Shown one piece after another: positions 34,417-44,040 of a stretch of DNA of 64,000 nucleotides; within the stretch, counting starts at the first letter, position 1; the number at the start of each line of letters is the position of its first letter. The notes under the pieces were generated by a model, which searched no databases, was not told the DNA's origin, and saw only the letters and a program-made list of their open reading frames with translations. Source of the DNA: Nitrospira sp. (lineage in GTDB: Bacteria > Nitrospirota > Nitrospiria > Nitrospirales > Nitrospiraceae); the NCBI GenBank assembly GCA_024998595.1, contig JACOEK010000010.1:18033-82032 (forward strand), given 5' to 3'. The translations under genes were made by a program, and so were the position numbers.

Positions 34417-35144
34417 GCGAGGCGGCCATCATCTTTGAGAAAGTCCGCGCGCCCATGGGGGACGGGGACCTGTGCTTGGAGATGGATCTCCGGATCACCT
34501 CGGGAGAGTTTGTCGCCTGCGTCGGCCCGAGTCGCGCCGGGAAAAGTTTGATGGTCGAGCTTGCCGCTGGACTAGTCACTCCGCAAGCGGGACGGGTGCT
34601 TGTCTTAGGGCAGGATTGGAGCGCAGTCCCTGACGATGACCTGAGGTCCGTCCGGCTGCGGGTGGGTGTGGTGCTGCAACAACCGGGGTTGTTGAGCAAT
34701 ATGACGCTGTTCAACAATGTGCTCCTGCCGCTTCGCTATCATCGCGGAGCGATGTCGGATCGTCACCGTGAGCAAGCAGTCATGGGCCAGTTGGAGCGGT
34801 TAGGATTAGCCTCTCTGCGGGATCGTTTTCCGGCTGAGCTCAATCAGGGTGAAGCGCGGCGGGGAGCCATTGCGCGGGCCTTGATGTTGGAGCCGGAGGT
34901 CCTGCTCCTCGATGATCCCGTGGCTGGATTGGACGCCGACATGGTGTTGGGACTGAAGGCATACGTCGAAGATTGGCGAGCTCACCATTCCTTGACCGTG
35001 CTTGCGGCGTTGCGTGCCAGTTCACCCTTCATCGAAGCAGTCGATCGGCTGGTGGTCCTTCGCGAGGGGCGTGTGGAGGCGGATGGAACCCGTAATTCGA
35101 TAAGGGAAATCATCCCGTCAGCGCTGAACCGGTATATAGAATAG
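34413..35144 (+). CDS. mlaF: MlaF-type ABC ATPase with atypical motifs
   Basis: 243 residues. Walker A GPSRAGKS (38-45) and Walker B VLLLDDP (163-169) are present, and AGLD (171-174) is the D-loop. The signature is LNQGE (143-147) instead of LSGGQ. The catalytic Glu after Walker B is Asp168. The position of the switch His holds Arg201 (LAALRASSPF instead of a VTHD-like motif). These changes predict slow or altered ATP hydrolysis. Since the reading frame, overlap with mlaE and neighbours are intact, it is not a decayed gene. It should power phospholipid movement by MlaE/MlaD. Confidence 0.9.
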   Translation: MSEAAIIFEKVRAPMGDGDLCLEMDLRITSGEFVACVGPSRAGKSLMVELAAGLVTPQAGRVLVLGQDWSAVPDDDLRSVRLRVGVVLQQPGLLSNMTLFNNVLLPLRYHRGAMSDRHREQAVMGQLERLGLASLRDRFPAELNQGEARRGAIARALMLEPEVLLLDDPVAGLDADMVLGLKAYVEDWRAHHSLTVLAALRASSPFIEAVDRLVVLREGRVEADGTRNSIREIIPSALNRYIE

Positions 35145-35180
35145 CCGGTGCGGTATTGTTGGATTGAGAGGTGATCGATC

Positions 35181-36170
35181 ATGCACTATTCTCATCGTCT
35201 GTCCAGCGGACGGCTGGCGCAGATCGTGGGCACGTTCGTTCTGATCCCCGCACTGATTCTTGCCGTGGCAGGCTTTTGGATGTCGAGGACGGAACATCTC
35301 TTCGAAACCAAATATCAGCTCAAGGCCAGCCTCAGTAAATCGTATGGCCTCGAGCCTGGAGCGCCCATCGTCGTATCGGGGATTCGGATCGGGCGGGTCA
35401 AGCAGGTAGATCTCAATGATCGGGGGACGGTCGATCTGACGCTTCAACTCTTGGCGCGCTATCAGGATATGGTGAAAGATAATTCCGAACTCCATATCAC
35501 CAAGAGCGGGGTGGTGGTCGGCCAAACACAAGTCGATATTGCCATGGGCACCGCCAGCAGTCCGGTGTTGCCCGAAGGTGCCACCATTCGTGCCGTTGAA
35601 CCGAGAGACATCGGAGATCTGCTCAATGAGGTCGAGCCGGTGCTGATGGCCGTGAAGCAGACGCTGCTGCGCGTGGAGACCATCACGCAGGATATGCAGG
35701 GCGGTTTGAAGGCCGGCGGGAAGGCGCTTGAGCAGGTCGCGTTGGCCACGCAGGATCTCCCGGCCGTTGTCGCTTCTGTGCAGCGCACGATTGCGTCGGT
35801 GGAACAGACGGCCACCGCGCTCCCGGCTATGACCGGTTCCATCAAGCGGACGCTGAGTATGGTTGATCGTGTAACGGCTGACGTTCAGCAGACCACAGGC
35901 CGGCTGCCGGCCATTCTCGACAGCGCGCAATCTACGCTCACCAGTGTCAAGCGACTCTCCGATTCTGTGAGCGAAGTGAGCCAGGAACTGGGTCCCATCA
36001 TTCACACGGCCGAGACCACGCTGACCGACATGTCGATTTTGGTGCGCGGGGCCAAACAGACGTTTCCCTTCAGCCGATTCGTGCAGAACGCCGGGCCGGC
36101 GCCGAAAGAACAGCTTGCGCCAGCTCGGGAGGGAACGCAGAGTTTGAGAGGAGATCAGCTGCGTCGATGA
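35181..36170 (+). CDS. mlaD: MlaD-type MCE-domain lipid transport protein
   Basis: 329 residues. One N-terminal membrane anchor (about 15-35) is followed by an MCE domain (about 40-120: GLEPGAPIVVSGIRIGRVKQ, ITKSGVVVGQTQVDI). A long helical region (about 135-300) rich in Val, Thr and Ala repeats forms a periplasmic needle-like or coiled extension. It is longer than the E. coli MlaD (about 180 residues), closer to Mce-type forms. It binds phospholipid and docks on MlaE. The gene starts 36 bases after mlaF and overlaps the TPR lipoprotein gene by 4 bases. Confidence 0.92.
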   Translation: MHYSHRLSSGRLAQIVGTFVLIPALILAVAGFWMSRTEHLFETKYQLKASLSKSYGLEPGAPIVVSGIRIGRVKQVDLNDRGTVDLTLQLLARYQDMVKDNSELHITKSGVVVGQTQVDIAMGTASSPVLPEGATIRAVEPRDIGDLLNEVEPVLMAVKQTLLRVETITQDMQGGLKAGGKALEQVALATQDLPAVVASVQRTIASVEQTATALPAMTGSIKRTLSMVDRVTADVQQTTGRLPAILDSAQSTLTSVKRLSDSVSEVSQELGPIIHTAETTLTDMSILVRGAKQTFPFSRFVQNAGPAPKEQLAPAREGTQSLRGDQLRR

Positions 36171-37126
36171 GAACGGCCATACAAGGTTCAGTGGCGGGAT
36201 TGTGCGCCATGGCGTGGTGTCTGTTGTCTGGATGTGCGAATCCCCCGCCGCCTGCCCCTCCCGTGCCACAGTCAGCGCCATTGGCCGGGCAGGGTGAGTC
36301 GCTGCGGCGTCAGGGTGATCGATTGATGGTGCGAGGAGATCTGGCGCGCGCCGGTGAAGAGTACGATGCGGCACGCCGGATGGCGGAAAGCCTCGATGAC
36401 ACGAAAGGTCTTATCGGCGCACTCAATGATGTCGGACGCGTCGCCCTCAGGCGCGGGGATGTTTCTCAGGCGATCAGTTCGCATGAGCGAGCCGTGACCT
36501 TGGGACAACAACTGGGAGAGCCGGATCTCCTGATCGACAGTCTGACCGCCTTGGCCACCGCTGAGCATCAAGCGGGGAGCCTGCATGAAGCTGAACGGGG
36601 ATATGCGGAGGCTCTGGCGCTGGCTCAGCAGAGAGACGATCGATCAGCCGAAGCGACGCTCCGGAACAATCTTGGATTGGTGCGGCAGGCTCAGGGAGAA
36701 GTCGAGCAGGCCGCGCAATTATTCCGTCAGGCCATGGCCCTGAATCAGGAGATGGGACATCTGGCATCCGAGGCCAGCAATCATGTGAACCTCGGCATGA
36801 TTGCCGAAGCACGACATGACTATGACGCGGCCGAACGGGAATATGAACGAGCTCTGGAGTTGGACAAGACGGTGGAACAGCGAATGGACATTGCGGCTGA
36901 TTTATTGCGGCTGGGTCGGATTGCGGACCGGCGGGGGGTTCCCGATCGAGGGTTGATCTATTCGGAGCGGGCCTATCGAAGCTACCTGGCACAAGGAGCG
37001 TTCGAGCAGGCAAGGTCGGCGTTGAGTCAGGCTGTGGCCTGCGCAAAGAAAGTGGAACGAGCCGGAGACATTGCGCGTCTGGAGATGGAGTTGAGCCGGC
37101 TGACCTCGCTGCATCCCGTGCGGTAG
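36167..37126 (+). CDS. TPR-repeat lipoprotein in the mla operon
   Basis: 319 residues. The lipobox LLSGC (Cys23) is followed by a Pro-rich linker and six to seven tetratricopeptide repeats (about 45-300), with recurring patterns such as A...Y..AL.LAQ. Its ATG overlaps the mlaD stop. An envelope-anchored TPR protein here could bridge MlaD to an outer-membrane partner or take the place of the missing MlaA/MlaB; that is inference. I recognise no named family beyond TPR. Confidence 0.85.
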   Translation: MRTAIQGSVAGLCAMAWCLLSGCANPPPPAPPVPQSAPLAGQGESLRRQGDRLMVRGDLARAGEEYDAARRMAESLDDTKGLIGALNDVGRVALRRGDVSQAISSHERAVTLGQQLGEPDLLIDSLTALATAEHQAGSLHEAERGYAEALALAQQRDDRSAEATLRNNLGLVRQAQGEVEQAAQLFRQAMALNQEMGHLASEASNHVNLGMIAEARHDYDAAEREYERALELDKTVEQRMDIAADLLRLGRIADRRGVPDRGLIYSERAYRSYLAQGAFEQARSALSQAVACAKKVERAGDIARLEMELSRLTSLHPVR

Positions 37127-37154
37127 CCGGTTCCGATGATGTGCCGACGGCTGC

Positions 37155-39464
37155 TTACTTGATGGCGACGGCTTTGACTTCTTTATACGTCGTGTGTCCC
37201 TGCAGGACTTTCTGAATGCCGTCCTGGACCAGGGTGGTCATCCCCTCTTCCATGCCGGCCTTCAGCATCTCATCGGTCTTCGCTTTGTTCTGAATCAACT
37301 TCTTCATCTTGTCGGTGCCCAGCAGCAGCTCGTGCAGCGCCACGCGGCCTTTCAGGCCAGTGCGATTGCACGTGTCGCATCCTTTGCCTCGATACAGGCG
37401 GAAGTTGGCGTCGAACGGGACGTTGAGCGTGTCCCAATATTCAGCGCCGTACCCCAAACGCAGTTCCTCGTATTCTTCCTTCGAAGGCTGATACGCCTCC
37501 TTGCAGTCCTTGCAGATTCGTCGGGCCAACCGTTGGGCCAGCACTCCCAACATGGCATCGGCGAAACTGAATGAGTCACAGCCCATGTCCAGCAACCGAG
37601 TGATGGTTTCCACAGCGCTATTGGTGTGCAACGTGCTGAGCACCAAGTGCCCGGTCAAGGAGGCTTCAATGCCGGTGTCCGCCGTTTCTTTATCCCGCAT
37701 TTCGCCGACCATGATCACGTCCGGGTCGGCCCGGAGGAAGGCGCGCATGGCTGCCGCAAACGTGAATCCGATTTTGGAATGCACCTGGACCTGGCGCAGT
37801 CCGTACTGTGTGATTTCGACCGGATCCTCAGCCGTCCAGATTTTGATGTCCGGGGTGTTGATGTAGCCCAGTACCGAGTGCAGGGTGGTCGTTTTTCCGG
37901 AGCCGGTCGGTCCCACGCAGAGAATGATGCCGTAAGGTTTTTCCGCGATGCTTTTGATTTCGCGCAGATTGCGGTCCGAAAAACCCATCTTATCGACCGG
38001 CAGCGGCTCGCTGGCGGCCAGAATACGCATGACGACGTCTTCGTTATACCCGGCGGTCGGGATGGTGGCGACGCGCAGCTCGATTTCCTTGTTCTCGCCA
38101 ATCTTGAATTTGATTTTTCCGTCTTGCGGCTTGCGTCGCTCCGCGATGTCGAGGCTGGCCATGATCTTCAGGCGCGAGACGATGGCGCGGCGATAACTCG
38201 GCGGAATTTTCATGTACTCGAAACAGTCGCCGTCGACTCGGAACCGGACGAGGGTATCGCGTTTTTCACCGTAGGGTTCGATATGAATGTCGGAGGTGCC
38301 TTGCCGGAATGCGTCGGCGATGATTTGGTTCGCCAGACGTACGATGGCATTGTCGTTTTCGTCGAGTCCCGCGGCGGAGGCTTCTTCCTGGGCTTCGAGC
38401 TGGGATTCGTTGACCAGTTCGCCGAGAATGTCGGACACATTCTCGTTCATCTTGTTGCTGACGTCGGGGGTTCCGGTCGTGCTTGCCAGGAACAGAGAAA
38501 TGTCGCGGCGAAGACTGACGGCAAAGCGAATGTTGAGGCCGGGGAAGGTGCGCTTGATGTCCTGGACGCGGTCGAGGTCCCCGGGATCGTCCGTCAGAAT
38601 TTCAATCGCCGCACGATCCCGCTTCAGCGGCATCCAATGATTCTTCTTCAGGTAATCGACATTGAGGTTCTTGAGCAACTCGATGTCGACGATCGTGCGT
38701 TCGTTGTATTCGATATAGGGGCACTTGTGGAAATTGGCGAGCGATTTGCCGATCTCGGATTTTGGAATCTTATATTTTTCGATGAGCAGCGATTCGATAT
38801 CCGTCGTGCCTTTTTTGGCTTCAGCAAGCGCCACCTCGAGATCGTGCTGCGAAATCTTGCCGTTGGTCAGCAGGTAGTCGAATTTAGACGGCGGCTTTTT
38901 CGACGTCTTTCGAAGCGTGTAGAAGGCGGTGCCTAACGACTTGGCGATCTCCGCGACGCACTCTTCGTCTTTGCGCGTGAACCGCCCGCCGCTTTTCTTG
39001 TTGAGGAGTTGAATCACTCCCATGAGATATTTGTTTTCGGCGACGACGGGGTAGGTGAGCACCTGTTTCGTTTTGAAACCCGTGTTCTTGTCGTAGGTGG
39101 CATCGTGAGTGAGCGCGGGGTGAATCGCGCTGAGTTCTACGAGGCTGTACGCATCGCCGACATTGACCGGACGGAGGTATTTGGCGCAAAACCCCGCTAG
39201 GCTTTGTTCGGTAATCGGTGTACGCACTTCCTGGACGGTGTCGAGATGGGGGATCTTGGAGAAGATTTCTTTCTTTTCTGAATCCACCACGAACAGCGTG
39301 AGATCTTCCGCGTCGAAGCAGCCTAAGATTTCATGGCGCAGATCCAGCAGGATCTGGTCGATGTCGGCGGCGGCAAGAATTTGTCCGCTGATCCGCTTGA
39401 CCTGTTCGGCGTTCCCGGATTTGAGCGCGGCATCGGTACCAGGCAGCGGAGCTTTGGGCTGCAT
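37155..39464 (-). CDS. type II secretion / type IV pilus assembly ATPase with N-terminal GAF domain
   Basis: 769 residues from ATG 39462-39464, eight bases after GGAG (a TTG directly upstream is less likely). In order: a GAF domain (about 20-185), a T2SSE N-terminal domain (about 190-330), and the GspE/PilB ATPase. That has Walker A GPTGSGKT (518-525), the Asp box, VGEMRD in Walker B and a tetracysteine zinc site (CKDC...CDTC). The GAF domain is an unusual addition and could let a small ligand control pilus or secretion activity. No other pilus or secretion gene is near. It follows proS by 252 bases on the same strand. Confidence 0.9.
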   Translation of the reverse strand: MQPKAPLPGTDAALKSGNAEQVKRISGQILAAADIDQILLDLRHEILGCFDAEDLTLFVVDSEKKEIFSKIPHLDTVQEVRTPITEQSLAGFCAKYLRPVNVGDAYSLVELSAIHPALTHDATYDKNTGFKTKQVLTYPVVAENKYLMGVIQLLNKKSGGRFTRKDEECVAEIAKSLGTAFYTLRKTSKKPPSKFDYLLTNGKISQHDLEVALAEAKKGTTDIESLLIEKYKIPKSEIGKSLANFHKCPYIEYNERTIVDIELLKNLNVDYLKKNHWMPLKRDRAAIEILTDDPGDLDRVQDIKRTFPGLNIRFAVSLRRDISLFLASTTGTPDVSNKMNENVSDILGELVNESQLEAQEEASAAGLDENDNAIVRLANQIIADAFRQGTSDIHIEPYGEKRDTLVRFRVDGDCFEYMKIPPSYRRAIVSRLKIMASLDIAERRKPQDGKIKFKIGENKEIELRVATIPTAGYNEDVVMRILAASEPLPVDKMGFSDRNLREIKSIAEKPYGIILCVGPTGSGKTTTLHSVLGYINTPDIKIWTAEDPVEITQYGLRQVQVHSKIGFTFAAAMRAFLRADPDVIMVGEMRDKETADTGIEASLTGHLVLSTLHTNSAVETITRLLDMGCDSFSFADAMLGVLAQRLARRICKDCKEAYQPSKEEYEELRLGYGAEYWDTLNVPFDANFRLYRGKGCDTCNRTGLKGRVALHELLLGTDKMKKLIQNKAKTDEMLKAGMEEGMTTLVQDGIQKVLQGHTTYKEVKAVAIK

Positions 39465-39716
39465 CAACGTGTCTCCAAGCGGGCTGAACGGGGAATGGAG
39501 CGCAGGGTCGGAAACGCGATGTCGGGCTGAAAACCGTTGCCCTCAAGGAGTTTCGGACGGTGCTTCTTCCGTGTGAGTCAGTGTATCGCAACGCGTAGTC
39601 AAGGCAAGCAAAAGGCACTTTCTCAAACCCGCTCTGATGCTCGGCATCGTGCCTGCATGCGGAGACCTGAGGCGCCTTGATGATGGTCGTGAACGAGTGT
39701 TGGAGAGAGAGACGGG

Positions 39717-41423
39717 TTAGGATGCGGCTTGGAGCAGGGCGGTCAGTGTCGTGATCACCTGATCCGGAGCGATTTTCTTGGTCTCGCCGGTCTGACGCAG
39801 TTTGAGCTCGACCTGTCCCTGCGCCAATCCTTTTTCCCCGATGACCAGGTGAAAAGGAGCGCCGATGAGGTCGGCATCGTTGAATTTCACGCCTGCCCGC
39901 TCGTCGCGATCGTCCCACAGGACTTCGATACCGGCTTGTTCCATCGTCCGATACAAGGACTCGGCGAGTTGGGTCACCGGCTCAGACTGACTCAGCGGCA
40001 ACAGTGTGACATGAAAAGGAGCAATAGGAATGGGCCACTTGATGCCCTTGGCGTCGTGATTCTGTTCGACTGACGCGGCGGAAACCCGGCTCACGCCGAT
40101 TCCGTAACAACCCATGACGGCCAGTTGTTCCTGTCCTTGCGCATCCAGGAAAGTGGCTTTCATCGCCTGGCTGTATTTGGTCCCCAACATAAAGACATGG
40201 CCGACTTCGATGCCCTTGGCTGTCTTCAGCGTGCCATCTTTACGCGGTGAAGGATCGCCGGCTTGCGCATTACGAAGATCGGCAAATTGCTCGACGTTGA
40301 AATCGCGCTCCCAGTTGGCATCGATGAAGTGAGTATCGGCCTGGTTAGCTCCGACGACAAAGTTCGCTGAGGCCTTCACCGCCCAATCGGCCAGAACCCG
40401 GACCTTTTTCAAGCCGACTGGTCCTGCGAAACCGACGGGTGCCCCGGTCAAGCCGGGAATCAGCTCCGGTGCAACGAGTTCGATATCGGTCACACCGAGC
40501 AAGCGTTTCACCTTGATTTCGTTGACCTCATGATCGCCACGAACCAGCACGGCGACGGTTTCTTTGCCGGTGCTGTAGAGCAGTGTCTTGACGAGTTGAG
40601 AGGGCGTAATATTCAGGAACTTGGTGACTTCTTCAACCGTCCGTCGCCCCGGCGTCGAGACGGCGGTGAGCGGGCGAGACGCCGGCAATGTTGGGGGATC
40701 GGGGGGAAGAACCTCGGCGCGTTCGACGTTGGCGGCGTAGGTGCCGTCCTCGGCATACACGATGGTCTCCTCACCGGTTTCGGCCAGCACCATAAATTCG
40801 TGTGATGAGCTTCCTCCGATCAATCCGGTGTCCGCTTCAACGGGACGGAAGGTCAATCCGCAGCGAGCGAAGATGCGGTTATAGGCGTCATACATTTTTT
40901 GATAGTTCAGCCTGGCTCCGGCTTCATCCCGATCGAAGCTGTACGCATCCTTCATGATGAACTCGCGGCCGCGCATCAGTCCGAATCGCGGGCGGATTTC
41001 GTCACGGAACTTCGTTTGAATCTGATAGAAGTTCAGCGGCATTTGTCGATAGGAGCGGACCTCCCGGCGGAAGAGATCGGTAATCACTTCCTCATGCGTC
41101 GGCCCCAGGCAGAAATCACGCTCGTGCCGGTCTTTGAACCGGAGCAATTCTTTGCCATAAAAGTCCCACCGCCCGGTTTCACGCCACAGTTCGGCGGGGG
41201 AAGCGACCGGCATAAGCACTTCCTGTGCGCCGGCCCGGTTCATTTCCTCGCGGACGATGCACTCAATCTTACGGAGGACGCGCAGTCCAAGTGGAAGGTA
41301 GGTGTAGATGCCTGCGGCGACCTTCCGGATCAGGCCCGCGCGCAGCATGAGGCGATGGCTGACCGTTTCAGCCTCGCCCGGATCTTCGCGTAATGTTGGA
41401 ATAAGAGTTTCGGAGACGCGCAT
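39717..41423 (-). CDS. proS: prolyl-tRNA synthetase
   Basis: 568 residues, the bacterial type. The class II core has motif 1 around [20 protein letters not shown] and motif 2 around [17 protein letters not shown]. An editing (INS/YbaK-like) insertion occupies about 225-390, and the C-terminal anticodon-binding domain about 470-568. It charges tRNA-Pro with proline and edits alanine mischarging. It ends the uppS-cdsA-dxr-rseP-proS run, a gene order seen in many bacteria. It begins 6 bases after rseP. Confidence 0.98.
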   Translation of the reverse strand: MRVSETLIPTLREDPGEAETVSHRLMLRAGLIRKVAAGIYTYLPLGLRVLRKIECIVREEMNRAGAQEVLMPVASPAELWRETGRWDFYGKELLRFKDRHERDFCLGPTHEEVITDLFRREVRSYRQMPLNFYQIQTKFRDEIRPRFGLMRGREFIMKDAYSFDRDEAGARLNYQKMYDAYNRIFARCGLTFRPVEADTGLIGGSSSHEFMVLAETGEETIVYAEDGTYAANVERAEVLPPDPPTLPASRPLTAVSTPGRRTVEEVTKFLNITPSQLVKTLLYSTGKETVAVLVRGDHEVNEIKVKRLLGVTDIELVAPELIPGLTGAPVGFAGPVGLKKVRVLADWAVKASANFVVGANQADTHFIDANWERDFNVEQFADLRNAQAGDPSPRKDGTLKTAKGIEVGHVFMLGTKYSQAMKATFLDAQGQEQLAVMGCYGIGVSRVSAASVEQNHDAKGIKWPIPIAPFHVTLLPLSQSEPVTQLAESLYRTMEQAGIEVLWDDRDERAGVKFNDADLIGAPFHLVIGEKGLAQGQVELKLRQTGETKKIAPDQVITTLTALLQAAS

Positions 41424-41429
41424 GTGGGG

Positions 41430-42821
41430 TTACGGGGAAATCAATCGCTCGATGTCGTTCCAGAAGGCGAAAATCATGATGCCGACCAGCAGCACCAACC
41501 CCACCTGTTGTGCCAGTTCTCGCTGCCGATCTTCAAGTGGTTTTCGACGAATGGCTTCAATAAAGAAAAATAAAAGATGGCCGCCGTCCAAGATGGGAAT
41601 TGGTAGTAGGTTCAAAACCCCCAGATTGATGCTCAACATCGCCATCAGAAAGACGAGGCTGGAGGTGCCTTGTTCGGCCGCGTCTCCAGCAGTCTTTGCG
41701 ATGGTGAGCGGGCCACCGATATTTTTTCGGGAGATATCTCCGGTGATGATCTTGTAAATCCCGACCACCGTGAGTTCGGTCCAGCCCCAGGTTGCCTGCG
41801 CGCCTAACCAAGGCGCTTTGAGCGGGTCGTTGGTTTGCAAGATGGTCTGGTTCTGGGCGGAGATCCCGATTTTTCCGACCTCGGCTGGTTTTCCGTCTAT
41901 CGTGGCCTTTTCACCCATGGGAGTCACGGAGATGGACTGCGCGCCCCCGGCCCGTTGAATGTCGAATTGCAGGGCATGATTGGGATTTTCCCGCACGAGA
42001 GCCGTCATCTGCGACCAGGTGAAGATGTCATGCCCGTCGATGCGGACGACACGGTCTCCGGCAGAGAGGCCTGCGGCCTGAGCGCGGGACCCGGGAATCA
42101 CAGCCGTAATGACCGGCGCCCGCTCTTCAATACCAAGTTGATAGAGCGTCGTCGCCTTGCCGTTGTCTTGGATGGTGGTCTTGTTGGGGGTGACGAGGAC
42201 CGTCTTGATCTGCTCCCCGCGGGTGAGGTCCAATGTGAGTTGTTTCCCGTTGCTCTGAGAAATGTACTTCAGCAGTTCCGCGTTGGTGGAGATTTCTTTC
42301 TCATTGACCCGGATGACCCGATCGCCAGGCTTCAAACCAGCTTGATCGGCCGGTGATCCTGGAAGCACGGCTTCAATTTCAGGAATGATGTCCTTGAAGC
42401 TTGGGACGGGCAGCGTGTAACCGAGCCCGATATAGGCTGTGTAGATCAAATAGGCGAGGATAAAATTGAAAATCGGTCCGGCCGCCACAATGAGCGTCTT
42501 GCCCCAAAGTGATTGATGGACAAACGCCCGTTTCTTGTCCTCTGGCGTCAGGGGTTCATGCTCGTCCTCCCCGAACAGCTTGACGTAGCCTCCCAGTGGG
42601 ACGATCGACAAGAGATATTCGGTTTCCCCGATTTGCCGGCCGAAGATTTTTGGCCCGAAGCCGAGCGAGAATTTCAAGACCTTTACCCCGACCCAGCGTG
42701 CGGCGAGGAAATGTCCCGCCTCATGGAAGGCGACGAGGACGCCCAACACCACCAGGAACGGAAGGGCCCAGTGGGTCAGCATCGACACCACGTCAGGGGA
42801 CCAGGCAAAGGTTGTTCCCAC
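41430..42821 (-). CDS. rseP: RIP metalloprotease RseP (site-2 protease)
   Basis: 463 residues. The zinc motif HEAGH (33-37) lies in the first membrane helix, two PDZ domains lie between about 125 and 320, and the second active-site motif LPIPILDGGH is near 415 in the third membrane helix. It cleaves membrane-bound anti-sigma factors such as RseA after a first cut and removes signal-peptide remnants. It sits 25 bases after dxr. Confidence 0.97.
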   Translation of the reverse strand: MGTTFAWSPDVVSMLTHWALPFLVVLGVLVAFHEAGHFLAARWVGVKVLKFSLGFGPKIFGRQIGETEYLLSIVPLGGYVKLFGEDEHEPLTPEDKKRAFVHQSLWGKTLIVAAGPIFNFILAYLIYTAYIGLGYTLPVPSFKDIIPEIEAVLPGSPADQAGLKPGDRVIRVNEKEISTNAELLKYISQSNGKQLTLDLTRGEQIKTVLVTPNKTTIQDNGKATTLYQLGIEERAPVITAVIPGSRAQAAGLSAGDRVVRIDGHDIFTWSQMTALVRENPNHALQFDIQRAGGAQSISVTPMGEKATIDGKPAEVGKIGISAQNQTILQTNDPLKAPWLGAQATWGWTELTVVGIYKIITGDISRKNIGGPLTIAKTAGDAAEQGTSSLVFLMAMLSINLGVLNLLPIPILDGGHLLFFFIEAIRRKPLEDRQRELAQQVGLVLLVGIMIFAFWNDIERLISP

Positions 42822-42846
42822 AACAGCACTCCTTGGGTTCAGGGTA

Positions 42847-44007
42847 TTACCGCGTCAAGGCATGCACAAGGGACTCGGCTTTTTCACGAGCCCAGCGGTC
42901 AGCCTCCAGAGCATCATCCAAACCGTCGATCGGTCGCGGCGTGTGAGCTTCCATTGTACTCCGAATAATCTCCGGAATATCGAGAAAACGAATTCCGTTC
43001 TGGAGGAAGGCTTCCACGGCCACCTCATTGGCGGCGTTCATCGTGGCCGGCATGGTTCCGCCGATTCGCAAGGCGTCATAGCCGAGCTGTAAACAGGGAA
43101 AGCGATCATGGTCGGGTTTGAAAAAGGTCAAGGTGCTGATTTCAGTTAAATCCAGCGATGGAAGATCCAATGGCATGCGTTCAGGATACCGCATGGCATA
43201 GGAAATGGGTGTCCGCATGTCCGGAAGGCCCAATTGGGCGATCACGGACCGGTCTCTGTATTCTACCAGAGAATGGATGATGCTCTCCCGGTGCACCAAG
43301 ACTTCGATCTGGTTCTCAGGAATATCGAAGAGCCAACGCGCTTCGATGACTTCCAACCCTTTATTCATCAACGTGGCTGAGTCGATGGTGATTTTCGAGC
43401 CCATTTTCCAGTTCGGATGTTGCAAGGCCCGCTCAGGGCTGACGTCCTGCAGTTGCTCGCGGGAGAAGCCCCACAGCGGTCCGCCGGAGGCGGTGAGGAT
43501 GATGCGCTTGACGTCTTCGCGCCGGTGCCCTTCGAGGGATTGGAAAATGGCGCTGTGTTCACTATCGATGGGGAAAATGCGAACCTGATGTTTGTGGGCT
43601 TCCGCCTGCATTAACGCGCCAGCCATGACCATCGGCTCTTTATTAGCCAGCGCGATTTGTTTGCCGGCTCTAATCGCGGCCAGCGTAGGAAGCAACCCTG
43701 CTCCGCCCACGATGGCCGAAATCACCAATTCAGCTTCATGGGATTGCGCCACCTGGGCTACCCCTTCATTGCCCGAAAGAATTTTCACCGGGAGGTCGGC
43801 GCAACGCTGCCGCAATTTTTCTGCAGCGGATTCGTTAGCCAGCGCCGCGAATGCCGGGCGGAAACGGCGGATTTGCGCTTCGAGTTTGTCGTCATTCGAG
43901 CCGGCGGTGAGGCCGATGACGCGAAATTCCTGCGGAAACCGATCCACGATATCGAGCGTGTTCGTGCCGATCGAGCCGGTCGAACCCAGAATGACAATGT
44001 TCTTCAT
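42847..44007 (-). CDS. dxr: 1-deoxy-D-xylulose 5-phosphate reductoisomerase
   Basis: 386 residues, typical. The NADPH site GSTGSIGTNTLDIV is at 8-21, the middle domain has NKEPMVMAG and TASGGPLWGF, and PNWKMGSKITIDSATLMNKGLE follows. It turns DXP into MEP in the MEP isoprenoid pathway, which supplies the precursors used by UppS and by the HpnD/HpnE squalene route further along this window. Confidence 0.98.
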   Translation of the reverse strand: MKNIVILGSTGSIGTNTLDIVDRFPQEFRVIGLTAGSNDDKLEAQIRRFRPAFAALANESAAEKLRQRCADLPVKILSGNEGVAQVAQSHEAELVISAIVGGAGLLPTLAAIRAGKQIALANKEPMVMAGALMQAEAHKHQVRIFPIDSEHSAIFQSLEGHRREDVKRIILTASGGPLWGFSREQLQDVSPERALQHPNWKMGSKITIDSATLMNKGLEVIEARWLFDIPENQIEVLVHRESIIHSLVEYRDRSVIAQLGLPDMRTPISYAMRYPERMPLDLPSLDLTEISTLTFFKPDHDRFPCLQLGYDALRIGGTMPATMNAANEVAVEAFLQNGIRFLDIPEIIRSTMEAHTPRPIDGLDDALEADRWAREKAESLVHALTR

Positions 44008-44040
44008 GGCATGCTCCAGAGCAGGCGAACAATCACCCGG

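Noticed and set aside
35118..36374. 418-codon open frame on the minus strand
   Set aside because: Antisense to mlaD, very rich in His, Arg and Pro, no domain pattern.
37626..38936. 436-codon open frame on the plus strand
   Set aside because: Antisense to the PilB/GspE-type ATPase, whose motifs are unmistakable; composition is that of a reverse-complement shadow.
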